A stretch of DNA of 64,000 bases from Ectopseudomonas mendocina (GTDB lineage: Bacteria; Pseudomonadota; Gammaproteobacteria; Pseudomonadales; Pseudomonadaceae): the NCBI RefSeq assembly GCF_007049795.1, contig NZ_SCFY01000001.1:124001-188000 (forward strand), written 5' to 3'. The notes under the pieces were generated by a model. That model saw only the letters and a list, made by a program, of their open reading frames with translations. It searched no databases and had not been told where the DNA came from. Below, piece by piece: positions 52,708 to 63,520 of the stretch (positions are counted from its first letter, which is position 1; each line of letters starts with the position of its first letter). A program made the position numbers and the translations under genes.

Positions 52708-53835
52708 TCAGAAACTGCGCGCGATCACCATCCGCTGTACGTCGCTGGTGCCCTCGTAGATCTGGCACACGCGCACGTCACGGTAGATGCGCTCGACCGG
52801 GAAGTCCTTGAGATAGCCATAGCCGCCCAGGGTCTGGATCGCTGCCGAACATACCCGCTCGGCCATTTCCGAAGCGAACAGCTTAGCCATCGACGCCTCG
52901 GTCAGGCACGGCTGCCCAGCTTCGCGCAGGCTGGCAGCGTGATGCACCATCTGTCGTGCGACGGCGATCTGCGTGGCCATATCAGCTAGGCGAAACGCCA
53001 CCGCCTGATGTTCGATGATCGGCTTGCCGAAGGTCACCCGCTCGTGGGCGTAATCACGCGCTGCTTCGAACGCAGCGCGTGCCATGCCCACCGATTGCGC
53101 GGCAATGCCTATGCGCCCGCCTTCAAGGTTAGCCAGGGCGATGCGATAGCCCTCACCCTCCTCGCCGAGTCGCAGGTCGGCCGGAATGCGCACATCGTCG
53201 AACTGGATCTGGCAGGTGTCGGAGGCATGCTGGCCGAGCTTGTCCTCCACGCGCACTACCGAGAATCCAGGTGTATCGGTCGGCACGATAAAGGCGCTGA
53301 TGCCTTTCTTGCCCGCCTGCGGGTCGGTAACGGCGAAGACGATCACCATGCCGGCGTGGCTACCGGAGGTGATGAACTGCTTGGCACCATTGAGCACATA
53401 GTGATCGCCCTCGCTTAGCGCGTGGGTGCGCAGGTCGCTGGCATCGGAGCCGGCCTGCGGCTCGGTCAGGGCGAAGGCGCCGAGCATGCTGCCCTCGGCC
53501 AGCGGGCGGAGAAAGCGCTGTTTCTGCTGCTCGCTGCCGTACTTGAGGATCGGCATGCAGCCTACCGAGTTGTGCACACTCATGATGGTAGAGCAGGCAC
53601 CATCGCCCGCGGCGATCTCCTCAAGGGCCATCGCATAGGCCAGGTGCCCGGTCTCGGCGCCGCCCCACTGCTGCGGCACCAGCATGCCCATAAAACCCAG
53701 CTGGCCCATCTCGGCGATGGCTTCGGCAGGGAAATGATGCTCGCGGTCCCAATCGGCGGCGAAGGGTTTCAGTCGCTCCTGAGCGAACTGGCGGGCCATG
53801 TCACGGATCAGTAGTTGTTCTTCGTTGGGCAGCAT
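52708..53835 (-). CDS. Acyl-CoA dehydrogenase, short/branched-chain type
   Basis: FAD flavoprotein of 375 residues that desaturates short acyl-CoA. Seen: [13 protein letters not shown] with FAD contacts, ITSGSHAG, and the catalytic glutamate Glu361 in [15 protein letters not shown] near the C-terminus, the short-chain/isobutyryl/2-methylbutyryl location (isovaleryl enzymes have it elsewhere). Third gene of the SDR-thiolase-dehydrogenase operon, suggesting 2-methylbutyryl-CoA (isoleucine) or short-chain substrates. A repeat element separates it from the thiolase gene. Confidence 0.9.
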   Translation of the reverse strand: MLPNEEQLLIRDMARQFAQERLKPFAADWDREHHFPAEAIAEMGQLGFMGMLVPQQWGGAETGHLAYAMALEEIAAGDGACSTIMSVHNSVGCMPILKYGSEQQKQRFLRPLAEGSMLGAFALTEPQAGSDASDLRTHALSEGDHYVLNGAKQFITSGSHAGMVIVFAVTDPQAGKKGISAFIVPTDTPGFSVVRVEDKLGQHASDTCQIQFDDVRIPADLRLGEEGEGYRIALANLEGGRIGIAAQSVGMARAAFEAARDYAHERVTFGKPIIEHQAVAFRLADMATQIAVARQMVHHAASLREAGQPCLTEASMAKLFASEMAERVCSAAIQTLGGYGYLKDFPVERIYRDVRVCQIYEGTSDVQRMVIARSF

Positions 53836-53867
53836 GGCTGGCTCCGGTAGTGCGATTCAATCAGTGC

Positions 53868-53914
53868 GTGGGAGGCACTTCAGCGGCGACAGTCGCGGCT
53901 GAAGCCCCTCCCAC
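53868..53914. repeat. REP-like inverted repeat (GTGGGAGG type)
   Basis: Left arm GTGGGAGGCACTTCAGC... (53868-53889) pairs with the right arm ending AGCCCCTCCCAC (53893-53914). The same pattern recurs at 55187-55247. It lies in the gap between thiolase and acyl-CoA dehydrogenase genes of one operon. Confidence 0.8.
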
Positions 53915-53933
53915 AAGTCAAGTGCGTAGGTAG

Positions 53934-55124
53934 TCAATACAACTCGATGGCTACAGCGGTAGCCTCACCGCCGCCAATGCACACGGAGGCCAGGCCGCGC
54001 TTTAGACCGCGCTGCTGCAACGCAGCCAACAGGGTCACCAGGATGCGGGCACCGGAAGCACCGATGGGGTGGCCCAGGGCGCAAGCGCCGCCGTTTACAT
54101 TGAGCTTGGCGTGGTCGATGCCCAATTCACGCATGGCCACCATGGGCACCACAGCGAAGGCCTCGTTGATCTCGAACAGATCGACCGTCTCCAGTGGCCA
54201 TTCGATACGCGCCAACAAACGCTGGATCGCCGCCACCGGAGCGGTAGTGAACAGATTCGGCGCCTGGGCGTGGCCAGCATGGCCGACGATGCGCGCCAGT
54301 GGTTTCAGTCCGCGATCCTGAGCCTCGGACAGGCGCATCAACAGCAGCGCGGCGGCGCCATCGGAAATGGAGCTGGCATTGGCCGCCGTCACCGTCCCCC
54401 CCTCGCGAAACGCCGGCTTCAGGCCGGGAATCTTGTCCGGGCGAGCCTTGGGCGGCTGCTCATCGGTGCCGACCTGACGCCGTTCACGCCCCTGCGGCGC
54501 CTCCACAGCGACGATCTCGCTGGCGAAACTGCCATCCGCTATCGCCTGCTGGGCGCGACGCAGCGACTCCAGGGCATAGGCGTCCTGCTCCTCACGACTG
54601 AAGCGATACTGCTGCGCACAATCCTCGGCGAAGGTGCCCATCAACCGACCACGCTCGTAGGCGTCCTCCAGACCGTCGAGGAACATATGGTCGAGCACCT
54701 GGCCATGCCCCATACGAAAGCCACTGCGGGCACGCGCCAGGAGGTAGGGCGCGTTGGACATGCTCTCCATGCCGCCGGCCACCAGCACATGGGCGCTGCC
54801 GGCGAGCAACTGGTCATGACCAAGCATCAGTGCCTGCATACCGGAGCCACACATCTTGTTCAGCGTGGTGCACTGCACCGCCTGGCTCAGCCCGGCGCCC
54901 AATGCGGCCTGGCGCGCGGGTGCCTGGCCCTGGCCAGCCTGCAACACGCAGCCCATCAGCACCGTGTCCACTGCCTCAGCCGCGAGCCCGGCACGCTCGA
55001 GGGTCGAGCGGATGGCAGCGGCGCCCAGCTCGGCCGCCGTAAGGCCGGCCAGATCACCAAGAAAGCCACCCATGGGCGTGCGTACTGCACTGACGATGAC
55101 GACGGGGTCGAGTTGCTGTTTCAT
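53934..55124 (-). CDS. Thiolase (acetyl-CoA C-acyltransferase)
   Basis: 396-residue condensing enzyme. Active-site cysteine Cys92 in TLNKMCGSGMQA, NEAFAVVPMVAM, GGACALGHPIGASGARI with the catalytic histidine, and the C-terminal ASVCIGGGEATAVAIEL with the second cysteine. In its operon it would cleave 2-methylacetoacetyl-CoA to propionyl-CoA and acetyl-CoA, or acetoacetyl-CoA. ATG 55124 has AAGGTG six bases upstream; the GTG three codons earlier overlaps that site. Confidence 0.92.
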   Translation of the reverse strand: MKQQLDPVVIVSAVRTPMGGFLGDLAGLTAAELGAAAIRSTLERAGLAAEAVDTVLMGCVLQAGQGQAPARQAALGAGLSQAVQCTTLNKMCGSGMQALMLGHDQLLAGSAHVLVAGGMESMSNAPYLLARARSGFRMGHGQVLDHMFLDGLEDAYERGRLMGTFAEDCAQQYRFSREEQDAYALESLRRAQQAIADGSFASEIVAVEAPQGRERRQVGTDEQPPKARPDKIPGLKPAFREGGTVTAANASSISDGAAALLLMRLSEAQDRGLKPLARIVGHAGHAQAPNLFTTAPVAAIQRLLARIEWPLETVDLFEINEAFAVVPMVAMRELGIDHAKLNVNGGACALGHPIGASGARILVTLLAALQQRGLKRGLASVCIGGGEATAVAIELY

Positions 55125-55186
55125 GAGTTTCACCTTCTGATCTGGTCTGCATTATTCCCGGATCGCGTCCGTGCCATGTTCTGGCG

Positions 55187-55247
55187 GTAGGAGCGGGTTC
55201 AGCCGCGAAGGCTGCGTCATTTATTTCGCGGCTGAAGCCGCTCCCAC
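55187..55247. repeat. REP-like inverted repeat (GTAGGAGCGGG type)
   Basis: Left arm GTAGGAGCGGGTTCAGCCG... (55187-55209) and right arm ending GCTGAAGCCGCTCCCAC (55225-55247) are near-perfect complements, loop about 15 bases. Between the thiolase and SDR genes; related to the copy at 53868. Confidence 0.85.
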
Positions 55248-55262
55248 AAAAACTGGAACCCG

Positions 55263-56030
55263 CTACTTAGCCGCCATGCGCAGCGCGCCATCGAGACGGA
55301 TCACTTCGCCATTGAGCATGGTGTTCTCGACGATATGCCGCACCAGCGCGGCGTATTCGTCGGGCCGCCCCAGGCGTGGCGGGAACGGCACATTGGCCGC
55401 CAGCGAGTCACGCACCTCCTGTGGCATGCCGGCCATCATCGGGGTCTCGAACACACCCGGCGCAATGCACATCACACGGATGCCGGAGCGCGCCAAGTCA
55501 CGCGCTGCCGGCAGTGTCAGCGCAGCGACGCCACCCTTGGAGGCGGCATAGGCAGCCTGGCCCATCTGCCCGTCGAACGCCGCCACCGAGGCAGTATTGA
55601 TGATGACCCCACGCTCGCCCTCAGCGTTCGGCGTATTCTGCGCCATCGCCTCGGCCGCCAGGCGCAGCAGGTTGAAGCTGCCGATCAGGTTGACCTCGAC
55701 AGTGCGGCGGAAACTGTCCAGGCCATGTGCGCCGCTGCGGCCCAACACTTTCTCGGCTGGCGCCACGCCGGCGCAATTGACCAACCCGTGCAGGGCCCCG
55801 AAAGCCTCAAGAACCTGCGCCACTGCAGCGCTGCCATCCTCTTCGCGAGTGATATCGGCACGTACGAAACGGGCGTTGCTGCCAAGCTCGGCAAGGGCCT
55901 GCTGGCCTGCTTCTGCGTTGATATCCAGCAGCACCACCTTGCCGCCCTGCCCGACCAGTTCGCGGGCGGTGGCCAGACCAAGACCAGAGGCGCCGCCGCT
56001 GATCAGGAATACGGATTCGTCGATACGCAT
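55263..56030 (-). CDS. SDR, 3-hydroxyacyl-CoA dehydrogenase type 2 (HSD10-like)
   Basis: 255-residue SDR with cofactor motif [12 protein letters not shown] (about 11-22), [10 protein letters not shown], catalytic serine in [25 protein letters not shown] and the Tyr-x3-Lys. The segment LLDINAE after beta-2 indicates NAD. It resembles human HSD17B10, which oxidises 2-methyl-3-hydroxybutyryl-CoA in isoleucine breakdown. First gene of the operon with thiolase and acyl-CoA dehydrogenase, divergent from liuR. ATG at 56030 with GAGG upstream; the TTG two codons earlier is unlikely. Confidence 0.9.
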   Translation of the reverse strand: MRIDESVFLISGGASGLGLATARELVGQGGKVVLLDINAEAGQQALAELGSNARFVRADITREEDGSAAVAQVLEAFGALHGLVNCAGVAPAEKVLGRSGAHGLDSFRRTVEVNLIGSFNLLRLAAEAMAQNTPNAEGERGVIINTASVAAFDGQMGQAAYAASKGGVAALTLPAARDLARSGIRVMCIAPGVFETPMMAGMPQEVRDSLAANVPFPPRLGRPDEYAALVRHIVENTMLNGEVIRLDGALRMAAK

Positions 56031-56083
56031 GCTCAACCTCTGTGATTGTTGTGGAGTGAGATTGACAGGCAGATTTGCACAGG

Positions 56084-56099
56084 TTTACGTTAACGTAAA
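56084..56099. promoter_or_regulatory. 16-bp perfect palindrome, probable LiuR operator
   Basis: TTTACGTTAACGTAAA is an exact palindrome lying 12 bases before the liuR start and 54 bases before the divergent SDR gene. MerR-family regulators bind such dyads in the promoters they control. A -35-like TTGACA (56062-56067) lies 16 bases to its left, so on the plus strand the palindrome covers the -10 region of liuR. Confidence 0.75.
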
Positions 56100-56111
56100 G
56101 GTAAACGAGCA

Positions 56112-56498
56112 ATGACCATGGCAACCACCTACTCCATCTCCGATCTGGCCCGCGAACTGGACATCACCACCCGCGCCATCCGCTTCTACGAGGAACAAGG
56201 CATGCTCGCGCCGGAGCGGCGTGGCCAGGAACGCGTCTACAGCGCCAAGGACAAGGTGACGCTGAAACTCATCCTGCGCGGCAAGCGCATCGGCTTCTCA
56301 CTGGCCGAATGCCGCGAGCTGATCGAGCTCTATGACCCGGAAACCGGCAGCCGCAAGCAGCTGGAGACATTCATGGGCAAGATCGCAGAGCGTCGTCTGC
56401 AGCTTGAACAACAGTTGCTGGATATCCAGCAAATGCAGCTGGAACTGGATACTGCCGAGGAGCGCTGTCTCGCTGCCTTGGCCGAAACGACCGCGTAA
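56112..56498 (+). CDS. liuR: MerR-family regulator LiuR
   Basis: 128-residue MerR-type regulator. N-terminal winged helix [36 protein letters not shown] (8-43) and a C-terminal coiled coil (about 78-115) for dimerisation; no cysteine cluster for metals. LiuR represses the leucine/isovalerate genes in proteobacteria and is released by intermediates of the pathway. It lies at the head of liuABCDE, 35 bases before liuA, next to a perfect palindrome. Confidence 0.93.
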   Translation: MTMATTYSISDLARELDITTRAIRFYEEQGMLAPERRGQERVYSAKDKVTLKLILRGKRIGFSLAECRELIELYDPETGSRKQLETFMGKIAERRLQLEQQLLDIQQMQLELDTAEERCLAALAETTA

Positions 56499-56533
56499 TC
56501 GCCCCCACGACAAGAACAACAGCAGGTGACCCC

Positions 56534-57697
56534 ATGAGCTACCCCACCCTCAACTTCGGCCTCGGCGAAACCCTCGACATGCTGCGCGACTCGGTGCACC
56601 AGTTCGCCCAGGCCGAGCTGGCGCCACGCGCCGCGCAGATCGACCGCGACAACGAATTCCCCATGGACATGTGGCGCAAGTTCGGCGATATGGGCCTGCT
56701 CGGCATGACGGTCAAGGAAGAGTACGGCGGCACCGACATGGGCTATCTGGCGCATGTGCTGGCCATGGAAGAGATCAGCCGCGCCTCGGCCTCGGTGGGC
56801 TTGTCCTATGGCGCGCATTCCAACCTGTGTCTCAACCAGATCCACAAGAACGGCAGCGAGGCGCAGAAGCACAAATACCTGCCCAAGCTGTGTTCCGGCG
56901 AGCACATCGGCGCCCTGGCCATGAGCGAGCCCAATGCCGGCTCAGACGTGGTGTCGATGAAGCTTCGCGCGGAAAAACGCGGTGACCGCTACATCCTCAA
57001 CGGCAACAAGATGTGGATCACCAACGGCCCGGATGCCCACACCTACGTGATCTATGCCAAGACCGACATCAATGCCGGCTCGCGCGGCATGACCGCCTTT
57101 ATCGTCGAGCGCGATTTCAAGGGTTTCTCCCGCCACCAGAAGCTGGACAAGCTGGGCATGCGCGGCTCGAACACCTGTGAGCTGGTGTTCGAGGATTGCG
57201 AAGTGCCTGAGGAGAATATCCTCGGCGTCGAGGGCGGTGGCGTGCGCGTGCTGATGAGCGGCCTGGACTATGAACGCACCGTGCTTTCCGGCGGCCCGAC
57301 CGGGATCATGAGCGCCTGCATGGACGTGGTGCTGCCCTACGTGCACGAGCGCCAGCAATTTAAGCAGTCCATCGGCGAATTCCAGCTGGTGCAGGGCAAG
57401 CTGGCCGACATGTATGCCGGCATGAACGCCTCCAAGTCCTACCTGTACAACGTGGCCAAGGCCTGCGACCGCGGCGAGGAGTCGCGCAAGGACGCCGCTG
57501 CAGTGATCCTCTACACCGCCGAGATGGCCACCAAGATGGCCCTGGACACCATTCAGCTGCTCGGCGGCAACGGCTACACCAATGAATACCCGGCCGGCCG
57601 CCTGCTGCGCGACGCCAAGCTCTACGAGATCGGCGCCGGCACCAGCGAGATCCGTCGCATGCTGATCGGCCGCGAGCTGTTCAACGAGACCAAGTGA
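56534..57697 (+). CDS. liuA: Isovaleryl-CoA dehydrogenase
   Basis: Flavoprotein of 387 residues, first committed step of leucine breakdown (isovaleryl-CoA to 3-methylcrotonyl-CoA). The catalytic glutamate is in the isovaleryl-specific position, Glu247 in [15 protein letters not shown]; the usual C-terminal position reads [12 protein letters not shown] with glycine-alanine instead of glutamate. [11 protein letters not shown] and [11 protein letters not shown] segments are present. Electrons go to ETF. Confidence 0.95.
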   Translation: MSYPTLNFGLGETLDMLRDSVHQFAQAELAPRAAQIDRDNEFPMDMWRKFGDMGLLGMTVKEEYGGTDMGYLAHVLAMEEISRASASVGLSYGAHSNLCLNQIHKNGSEAQKHKYLPKLCSGEHIGALAMSEPNAGSDVVSMKLRAEKRGDRYILNGNKMWITNGPDAHTYVIYAKTDINAGSRGMTAFIVERDFKGFSRHQKLDKLGMRGSNTCELVFEDCEVPEENILGVEGGGVRVLMSGLDYERTVLSGGPTGIMSACMDVVLPYVHERQQFKQSIGEFQLVQGKLADMYAGMNASKSYLYNVAKACDRGEESRKDAAAVILYTAEMATKMALDTIQLLGGNGYTNEYPAGRLLRDAKLYEIGAGTSEIRRMLIGRELFNETK

Positions 57698-57699
57698 TC

Positions 57700-57781
57700 C
57701 CTTCTCCCTCTGGGAGAAGGTGCCCGAAGGGCGGATGAGGGGCTTTCCCCTCACCCCAACCCTCTCCCAGAGGGAGAGGGA
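57700..57781. repeat. CTCTCCC/GGGAGAGG double hairpin repeat between liuA and liuB
   Basis: Two inverted-repeat arms: CCTTCTCCC/GGGAGAAGG (57700-57720) and CCCTCTCCC/GGGAGAGGG (57761-57780), joined by about 40 bases including GCCCGAAGGGCGGATGAGG and CCTCACCCCAACC. This is a dispersed Pseudomonas-style repeat and fills most of the liuA-liuB gap. Confidence 0.85.
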
Positions 57782-57800
57782 GCCAAGCGAAGAGGCATCC

Positions 57801-59408
<1,608 letters not shown>

Positions 59409-59417
59409 CACCAGTCT

Positions 59418-59470
59418 GTAGGAGCCCGCTTGCGGGCGATCAAAAGCATCGCCGGCAAGCCGGCTCCTAC
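59418..59470. repeat. REP element (GTAGGAGC type) between liuB and liuC
   Basis: Left arm GTAGGAGCCCGCTTGCGGGC... (59418-59440) and right arm ATCGCCGGCAAGCCGGCTCCTAC-type (59448-59470) with a 7-base loop; matches the P. putida-type REP style. A different family from the other two elements in this operon. Confidence 0.85.
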
Positions 59471-59494
59471 ACCAGAGTTCTGAGAGCGACAGAC

Positions 59495-60295
59495 ATGACC
59501 GAATTCACCACCATCGAGCTTGAAAAAGACCCACGCGGCTTCGCCACCCTGTGGCTGAACCGCCCTGAAAAGAACAACGCCTTCAACGCCGAGATGATCC
59601 GCGAGCTGATCCTCGCCCTCGACGCCGTGGGCGAAGACAAAAGCCTGCGCTTTCTCCTGCTGCGCGGCCATGGCAAGCATTTTTCCGCCGGCGCCGACCT
59701 GGCCTGGATGCAGCAGGCTGCAGGGCTGGACTACAACGCCAACCTGGGCGATGCCCGCGAGCTGGCCGAACTGATGTACAACCTGCACGGCCTGAAGATC
59801 CCCACCCTGGCCGTGGTGCAGGGTGCGGCCTTTGGCGGCGCGGTGGGCCTGGCCTGTTGCTGCGACATCGCCATTGGCGCCGAGGACGCACTGTTTTCGC
59901 TGTCCGAAGTCCGCATCGGCCTGGCTCCGGCGGTGATCAGCCCCTTCGTCGTGCAGGCCATCGGCGAACGCGCGGCCAAGCGCTACGCGCTGACCGCCGA
60001 GCGCTTCGACGGCAAACGTGCCCGTGAGCTGGGCCTGCTCGCCGAGTGCTTACCGATTGGCGAGCTGGACGCCCAGGTCGAAGCCTGGGTGGCCAACCTG
60101 CTGCACAACAGCCCGCAAGCCATGCGCGCCAGCAAGGATCTGCTGCGCGAAGTCGGCAGCGGCGAGCTGACCCCTGCCCTGCGTCGTTACACCGAGAACG
60201 CCATCGCCCGCCTGCGCGTCAGCGCCGAGGGCCAGGAAGGTCTGCAAGCGTTCCTGGAAAAACGCCAACCAAGCTGGCAGGAGCCATTCGCATGA
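59495..60295 (+). CDS. liuC: 3-methylglutaconyl-CoA hydratase
   Basis: Crotonase of 266 residues converting 3-methylglutaconyl-CoA to HMG-CoA. Oxyanion segments GKHFSAGADLAWM (with the AWMQ feature of this subgroup) and VVQGAAFGGAVGLACCCDIAIG; catalytic acid segment SEVRIGLAPAVISPFVV. ATG 59495 is the family start. Its TGA overlaps the liuD ATG. Confidence 0.94.
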   Translation: MTEFTTIELEKDPRGFATLWLNRPEKNNAFNAEMIRELILALDAVGEDKSLRFLLLRGHGKHFSAGADLAWMQQAAGLDYNANLGDARELAELMYNLHGLKIPTLAVVQGAAFGGAVGLACCCDIAIGAEDALFSLSEVRIGLAPAVISPFVVQAIGERAAKRYALTAERFDGKRARELGLLAECLPIGELDAQVEAWVANLLHNSPQAMRASKDLLREVGSGELTPALRRYTENAIARLRVSAEGQEGLQAFLEKRQPSWQEPFA

Positions 60296-62220
60296 TCGAT
60301 ACCCTATTGATCGCCAACCGTGGCGAAATCGCCTGCCGCGTGATGCGCACGGCCAAGGCCATGGGCATCCGTACAGTGGCCGTGCACAGCGCCATCGACG
60401 CCCATGCACGGCATGTGCGCGAAGCCGACGTCGCGGTGAACCTCGGCGGTGCCAAGCCTGGCGAAAGCTACCTGCTGATCGACAAGATCATCGCCGCCGC
60501 CAAGGCCAGCGGCGCCCAGGCCATCCACCCCGGCTATGGTTTTCTCTCGGAGAACGCCGGCTTCGCCCGCGCCATCGAGCAGGCAGGGCTGATCTTTCTC
60601 GGCCCGCCCGCCTCGGCCATCGACGCGATGGGCAGCAAGTCGGCGGCCAAGTCGCTGATGGAAGCCGCCGGCGTGCCGCTGGTGCCCGGCTACCACGGCG
60701 AAGCGCAGGACTATGAAACCTTCCGCGAGGCCGCCGCGCGCATCGGCTACCCGGTACTGCTCAAGGCTGCCGCTGGCGGCGGTGGCAAGGGCATGAAGGT
60801 CGCCGAATCCGAAGCGCAGCTCGCCGAGACGCTGGAGTCGGCGCAGCGCGAAGCGCAATCCGCCTTCGGCGACTCGCGCATGCTGGTGGAGAAATACGTG
60901 CTCAAACCGCGCCATGTGGAGATTCAGGTATTCGCCGACCAGCACGGCAACTGCCTGTACCTCAACGAGCGCGACTGCTCGATCCAGCGTCGCCACCAGA
61001 AGGTGGTGGAAGAAGCACCGGCGCCGGGCCTCAGCCCCGAGCTGCGCCGTGCCATGGGCGAAGCGGCGGTCAAGGCGGCGCAGGCCATTGGCTACGTCGG
61101 TGCCGGCACCGTGGAATTTCTACTGGATGAGCGTGGCGACTTTTTCTTCATGGAGATGAATACACGCCTGCAGGTCGAGCACCCGGTCACCGAAGCCATC
61201 ACCGGGCTCGATCTGGTGGCCTGGCAGATTCGCGTCGCCCGTGGCGAGCCGCTGCCGCTGACCCAACAGCAGGTGCCGCTGAACGGCCACGCCATCGAGG
61301 TGCGGCTGTACGCCGAAGACCCGGATCACGATTTCCTCCCCGCCACCGGCACCCTGGCGCTGCACCGCGAAGCCGCCAGCGGCGATGGCCGGCGTATCGA
61401 CAGCGGCGTGGCCGAGGGCGACAGCGTTTCGCCCTTCTACGACCCGATGCTGAGCAAGCTGATCGCCTGGGGCGAGAACCGCGAACAGGCGCGCCTGCGC
61501 CTGCTGGCTATGTTCGACGACACCCTGGTCGGCGGGGTGAAGACCAACCTGGCCTTTCTGCGCCGCATACTCGCCCACCCGGCGTTCGCCGCCTGCGAGC
61601 TGGATACCGGCTTTATTCCGCGTCATCAGCAACAGTTGCTGCCTGCGCCCGGCGACTTGCCGGATACCTTCTGGCAACTGGCGGCCGATGCCTGGGCGCA
61701 AAGCGAGACGCCCCTGCAGCGCGACGACGACCCACATTCACCCTGGGCCGCCCGCAGCGGCTGGCGCTCCGGCGGTGCCGCAGAAATCGACCTGCACCTG
61801 AGCAGTCAGGGCGAGAGTCGCAAGGTGCGCGCGAACAACCGGGCGTGCTTGCAAGACGAAGAGCTGCTGACCGACATCGACGGCACGCGCCAGCGTCTGC
61901 GCGCCATTCGCAAAGGCGAAACTCTCCATCTGCAATGGCAAGGCGAGTTGTACGCTGTCAGCCGCTTCGACCCCATCGCCGCCGCCGAAGCCAGCCATGC
62001 CCAACATGGCGGCCTCAGTGCACCGATGAACGGCAGCATCGTCCGTGTATTGGTCGAGCCCGGTCAGACGGTCGAGGCTGGCACTGCCCTGGTGGTGCTG
62101 GAAGCGATGAAGATGGAGCACAGCATCCGCGCGCCCGAGGCCGGCACGGTCAAGGCGTTGTATTGCCGCGAAGGAGAAATGGTCAGCGAAGGGGCGGTGC
62201 TGGTGGAGCTGGAGCCGTAG
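60292..62220 (+). CDS. liuD: 3-methylcrotonyl-CoA carboxylase alpha (biotin carboxylase) subunit
   Basis: 642 residues: biotin carboxylase domain (1-450) with LLIANRGEIACRVMRT, the ATP-grasp glycine loop KAAAGGGGKGMKV, ERDCSIQRRHQKVVEEAPAP and EMNTRLQVEHPVTE; then a linker and a biotin carrier domain with the biotin lysine Lys607 in LEAMKMEHS. ATG overlaps the liuC stop (ATGA), with AGGAG eight bases upstream. Confidence 0.96.
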   Translation: MIDTLLIANRGEIACRVMRTAKAMGIRTVAVHSAIDAHARHVREADVAVNLGGAKPGESYLLIDKIIAAAKASGAQAIHPGYGFLSENAGFARAIEQAGLIFLGPPASAIDAMGSKSAAKSLMEAAGVPLVPGYHGEAQDYETFREAAARIGYPVLLKAAAGGGGKGMKVAESEAQLAETLESAQREAQSAFGDSRMLVEKYVLKPRHVEIQVFADQHGNCLYLNERDCSIQRRHQKVVEEAPAPGLSPELRRAMGEAAVKAAQAIGYVGAGTVEFLLDERGDFFFMEMNTRLQVEHPVTEAITGLDLVAWQIRVARGEPLPLTQQQVPLNGHAIEVRLYAEDPDHDFLPATGTLALHREAASGDGRRIDSGVAEGDSVSPFYDPMLSKLIAWGENREQARLRLLAMFDDTLVGGVKTNLAFLRRILAHPAFAACELDTGFIPRHQQQLLPAPGDLPDTFWQLAADAWAQSETPLQRDDDPHSPWAARSGWRSGGAAEIDLHLSSQGESRKVRANNRACLQDEELLTDIDGTRQRLRAIRKGETLHLQWQGELYAVSRFDPIAAAEASHAQHGGLSAPMNGSIVRVLVEPGQTVEAGTALVVLEAMKMEHSIRAPEAGTVKALYCREGEMVSEGAVLVELEP

Positions 62221-62267
62221 GGGCGATCCGCTTCAGCCCACCGTTTTAGCTCAGTCCTACCGCAAGC

Positions 62268-62288
62268 GGTGCGCACAGCGCACCCTAC
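62268..62288. repeat. Half copy of the GTGCGCACC repeat between liuD and liuE
   Basis: GGTGCGCACAGCGCACCCTA resembles the right arm of the 9471-9530 element, here with a palindromic core GGTGCGC/GCGCACC. Lies in the 98-base gap before liuE. Confidence 0.65.
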
Positions 62289-62318
62289 GGCCAATCGCGA
62301 CAAACATGAGGAAACCCG

Positions 62319-63218
62319 ATGAACCTGCCCAAAACCGTACGCCTGGTGGAAGTCGGCCCACGCGACGGCCTGCAGAACGAGAAGCAACCGATCAGCGTCG
62401 CCGACAAGGTACGTCTGGTCGACGACCTCACTGCCGCCGGCCTGAGCTATGTGGAAGTGGGCAGCTTCGTCTCGCCCAAATGGGTTCCGCAAATGGCTGG
62501 CTCCGCCGAAGTGTTCGCCGGCATCCAGCGTAAACCGGGCGTTACCTACGCCGCCCTGACGCCCAATCTGAAAGGCTTCGAGGCTGCACTGGAAGCCAAG
62601 TTCGAGGAAGTGGCCATGTTCGCCGCCGCCAGCGAGGCCTTCTCACAGAAGAACATCAATTGCTCCATCGCCGAAAGCCTGCAGCGCTTCGTACCGCTGA
62701 TGGAGGCAGCCAAAGCAGCCAATGTGCGTGTACGCGGCTACGTTTCCTGCGTACTGGGTTGCCCCTACGATGGCGATATCGCGCCGGAACAGGTCGCCAG
62801 CGTCGCTAGCGAACTGTACGCCATGGGCTGCTATGAGGTGTCGCTGGGCGACACCATCGGCACCGGCACCGCCGGCAAGACCCGCGCGATGTTCGAAGTG
62901 GTCGGCCGCGACATCCCGCGTGAACGTCTGGCCGGGCATTTCCACGAAACCTATGGCCAGGCCCTGCCCAACATCTACGCCAGCCTGCTCGAAGGCATCA
63001 GCGTGTTCGACAGCTCGGTCGCAGGTTTAGGCGGCTGCCCCTATGCCAAGGGCGCCACCGGCAACGTCGCCAGCGAAGACGTTCTCTACCTGCTGCAGGG
63101 CCTGGGCATCGAAACCGGCGTGGACATGGACAATCTGATCGCTGCCGGCCAACGCATCTGCGAGGTGCTGGGCAAGGCCAATGGCTCGCGGGTAGCGCGG
63201 GCACGCCTGAGCCGATAA
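62319..63218 (+). CDS. liuE: Hydroxymethylglutaryl-CoA lyase
   Basis: 299-residue TIM-barrel lyase that splits HMG-CoA to acetoacetate and acetyl-CoA, last step of the liu pathway. N-terminal VRLVEVGPRDGLQNE with metal ligand Asp, YEVSLGDTIGTGTAGK, HFHETYGQALPN with two metal histidines, and the signature SVAGLGGCPYAKGATGNVASEDVLYLL with the catalytic cysteine. GAGGA before the ATG. Confidence 0.96.
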   Translation: MNLPKTVRLVEVGPRDGLQNEKQPISVADKVRLVDDLTAAGLSYVEVGSFVSPKWVPQMAGSAEVFAGIQRKPGVTYAALTPNLKGFEAALEAKFEEVAMFAAASEAFSQKNINCSIAESLQRFVPLMEAAKAANVRVRGYVSCVLGCPYDGDIAPEQVASVASELYAMGCYEVSLGDTIGTGTAGKTRAMFEVVGRDIPRERLAGHFHETYGQALPNIYASLLEGISVFDSSVAGLGGCPYAKGATGNVASEDVLYLLQGLGIETGVDMDNLIAAGQRICEVLGKANGSRVARARLSR

Positions 63219-63228
63219 GCGCCGTAGA

Positions 63229-63252
63229 GTGGATGATGATTTTTTCGTCCAC
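63229..63252. repeat. Small hairpin after liuE, possibly a repeat fragment or terminator
   Basis: GTGGA (63229-63233) and TCCAC (63248-63252) flank a loop with a run of Ts, ten bases past the liuE stop. The stem is short, so a terminator role is weak. Confidence 0.35.
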
Positions 63253-63273
63253 CGTTGCGAGGAGATTGGCCGG

Positions 63274-63414
63274 GTGACATGCGCCAACACCACGCGGCCA
63301 AACATGCCGGCGAAGATCGCCCACGATCAACCGGTGAAGAACATCGATATCCTTGCAAATCCAGAAACGCTAGAGATGTATCGCAGCCTGGCAGAGCTGC
63401 GAAACGAGCTGTAG
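63274..63414 (+). CDS. Possible small protein of unknown function (46 codons)
   Basis: A short frame starting at GTG with GAGGAG nine bases upstream and ending at 63414. The product ends PVKNIDILANPETLEMYRSLAELRNEL, a helix-rich C-terminus. An ATG in the frame is further in (PNMPAK). It could be a real short gene or leftover sequence; the preceding 63229-63252 bases form a hairpin (GTGGA/TCCAC). Confidence 0.3.
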   Translation: MTCANTTRPNMPAKIAHDQPVKNIDILANPETLEMYRSLAELRNEL

Positions 63415-63520
63415 CGATAAGCCACCAGTCAGAAAAAATCACTATACTGGCGCCATTTTTTCGTCTTCACAGCAGCTGAGTCGTGGCCAAGGCCGCCTCG
63501 GCAAATGGCAAGGTGGCGGC

